Assembly (NCBI RefSeq): GCF_963665675.1
Contig: NZ_OY762426.1
Coordinates: 868,001-932,000, forward strand
DNA length: 64,000 nt
From: an uncultured Methanolobus sp.
GTDB taxonomy: Archaea > Halobacteriota > Methanosarcinia > Methanosarcinales > Methanosarcinaceae
Reading direction: 5' to 3'
The notes under the pieces are model-generated. The model worked only from the letters and a program-made list of their open reading frames with translations, searched no databases and was not told the DNA's origin. Position 1 is the first letter of the stretch. Each line of letters begins with the position of its first letter. Shown piece by piece: positions 63,574 to 64,000 of the stretch. Both the position numbers and the translations under genes were made by a program.

Positions 63574-64000
63574 AATTATGTAAGATTTACTCGAATGATG
63601 ATAATCGTTTTCATAATATCAAATTTCATTCCGGCCTTAATGTTGTCCTTGCTGAGATAAATGATAAGTTGAAAGACGATAAGGATACTCATAATTTAGG
63701 CAAAACACTTTTAATATCTCTTATTGACTTCCTTTTGCTGAAAAAAATTCAAGACAAATCTAAATTTTTCCTTACTAAAGGCGGATTTGAAGAACAAGTG
63801 TTTTTTGCTGAACTTAAGCTTAACAACGGACAATATTTGATAATACGACGAGGTGTTGACCAACCGACAAAAATCTCGTTTAAACTCTCAGATGAAGAAG
63901 CTACAGGGTTTCCATTAGACCTTGCATTTGATTATGAAAATCTATCTTTTAAAAAAGCAAAAGAACAATTAGATAGTTATCTTGGTTTCGATGTATTACC
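63570..64000 (+). CDS. ABC-3C ATPase (DUF2326-type), 3' end outside the window
   Basis: The first 143 residues of an SMC/ABC-like ATPase: FHSGLNVVLAEI, then DTHNLGKTLLISLIDFLLL with the shortened Walker A HNLGKT (41-46) characteristic of this family. Next is FFAELKLNNGQYLIIRR and the start of the lobe preceding the coiled coil. The gene runs off the window. Translationally coupled to the middle component. Confidence 0.8.
   Translation, partial: MKLCKIYSNDDNRFHNIKFHSGLNVVLAEINDKLKDDKDTHNLGKTLLISLIDFLLLKKIQDKSKFFLTKGGFEEQVFFAELKLNNGQYLIIRRGVDQPTKISFKLSDEEATGFPLDLAFDYENLSFKKAKEQLDSYLGFDVL

Overview
The window looks like the chromosome of a methanogenic archaeon of the Methanosarcinales, most likely a Methanolobus- or Methanococcoides-like member of the Methanosarcinaceae (inference from gene content; no database search was possible). 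Archaeal information-processing genes are present: Csl4 exosome subunit, RNA polymerase subunit L, a second replication factor C small subunit, Elp3, SecDF, TyrRS, a Thg1-like enzyme and a GAN/RecJ-like DHH nuclease. Methanogen markers are SepCysS, cysteate synthase, sulfopyruvate decarboxylase ComDE, a DUF39/ferredoxin protein of the methanogenesis-marker-16 type, F420 ligase CofE and NrpRII. TATA boxes with short or absent leaders and GGAG/GGTG ribosome sites fit an archaeon.

Layout. 1-11 kb is ordinary chromosome: csl4-rpoL, SepCysS, an MscS channel, a class III aminotransferase, an alpha/beta hydrolase, a 5'-truncated flavoprotein gene, a RimK / aspartoacylase-like / retropepsin-like peptide-modification operon, a J-domain protein and a lipoprotein. 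A tRNA-Gly(CCC) at 11.0 kb borders an AT-rich accessory stretch (about 11.1-18.8 kb). It holds an IS4/ISH8-type element, an ISH3-type element, the wreck of a cas1 gene broken by both, a DUF5677 gene coupled to cas1, a short non-autonomous element with the IS4-type ends and a perfect 10-bp target duplication, and several orphan membrane proteins. From 19 to 31 kb come a gamma-carbonic-anhydrase-like protein, a PrsW-type protease and three TPR-repeat proteins, one of them very large and exported.

31.3-37.6 kb is a coenzyme M biosynthesis region: cysteate synthase, then an ABC-type ATPase, a HypB/UreG-like GTPase and a 4Fe-4S protein, then comD and comE, with the DUF39/ferredoxin gene convergent. 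The three middle genes look like a metal- or redox-centre assembly set placed inside the pathway operon. 38-60 kb is housekeeping: tyrS, a lipoprotein serpin, Thg1-like, PRC-barrel, malate dehydrogenase, a DEDD exonuclease, uvrC, cupin phosphoglucose isomerase, NrpRII, a DHH nuclease with a Holliday-junction-resolvase-like partner, a ParA/MinD ATPase with a membrane protein and an HTH regulator, elp3, rfcS2, secDF, a dCMP deaminase and cofE.

After a third IS (61.0-62.3 kb) the window ends in the start of a three-gene conflict system of the ABC-three-component (ABC-3C) type: a PD-(D/E)xK nuclease-like effector, a 78-residue middle component and an ABC ATPase cut by the window edge. Four copies of a hairpin-bearing intergenic repeat (near 3.4, 5.9, 30.0 and 41.4 kb) form a dispersed repeat family. 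No CRISPR array and no rRNA were seen.
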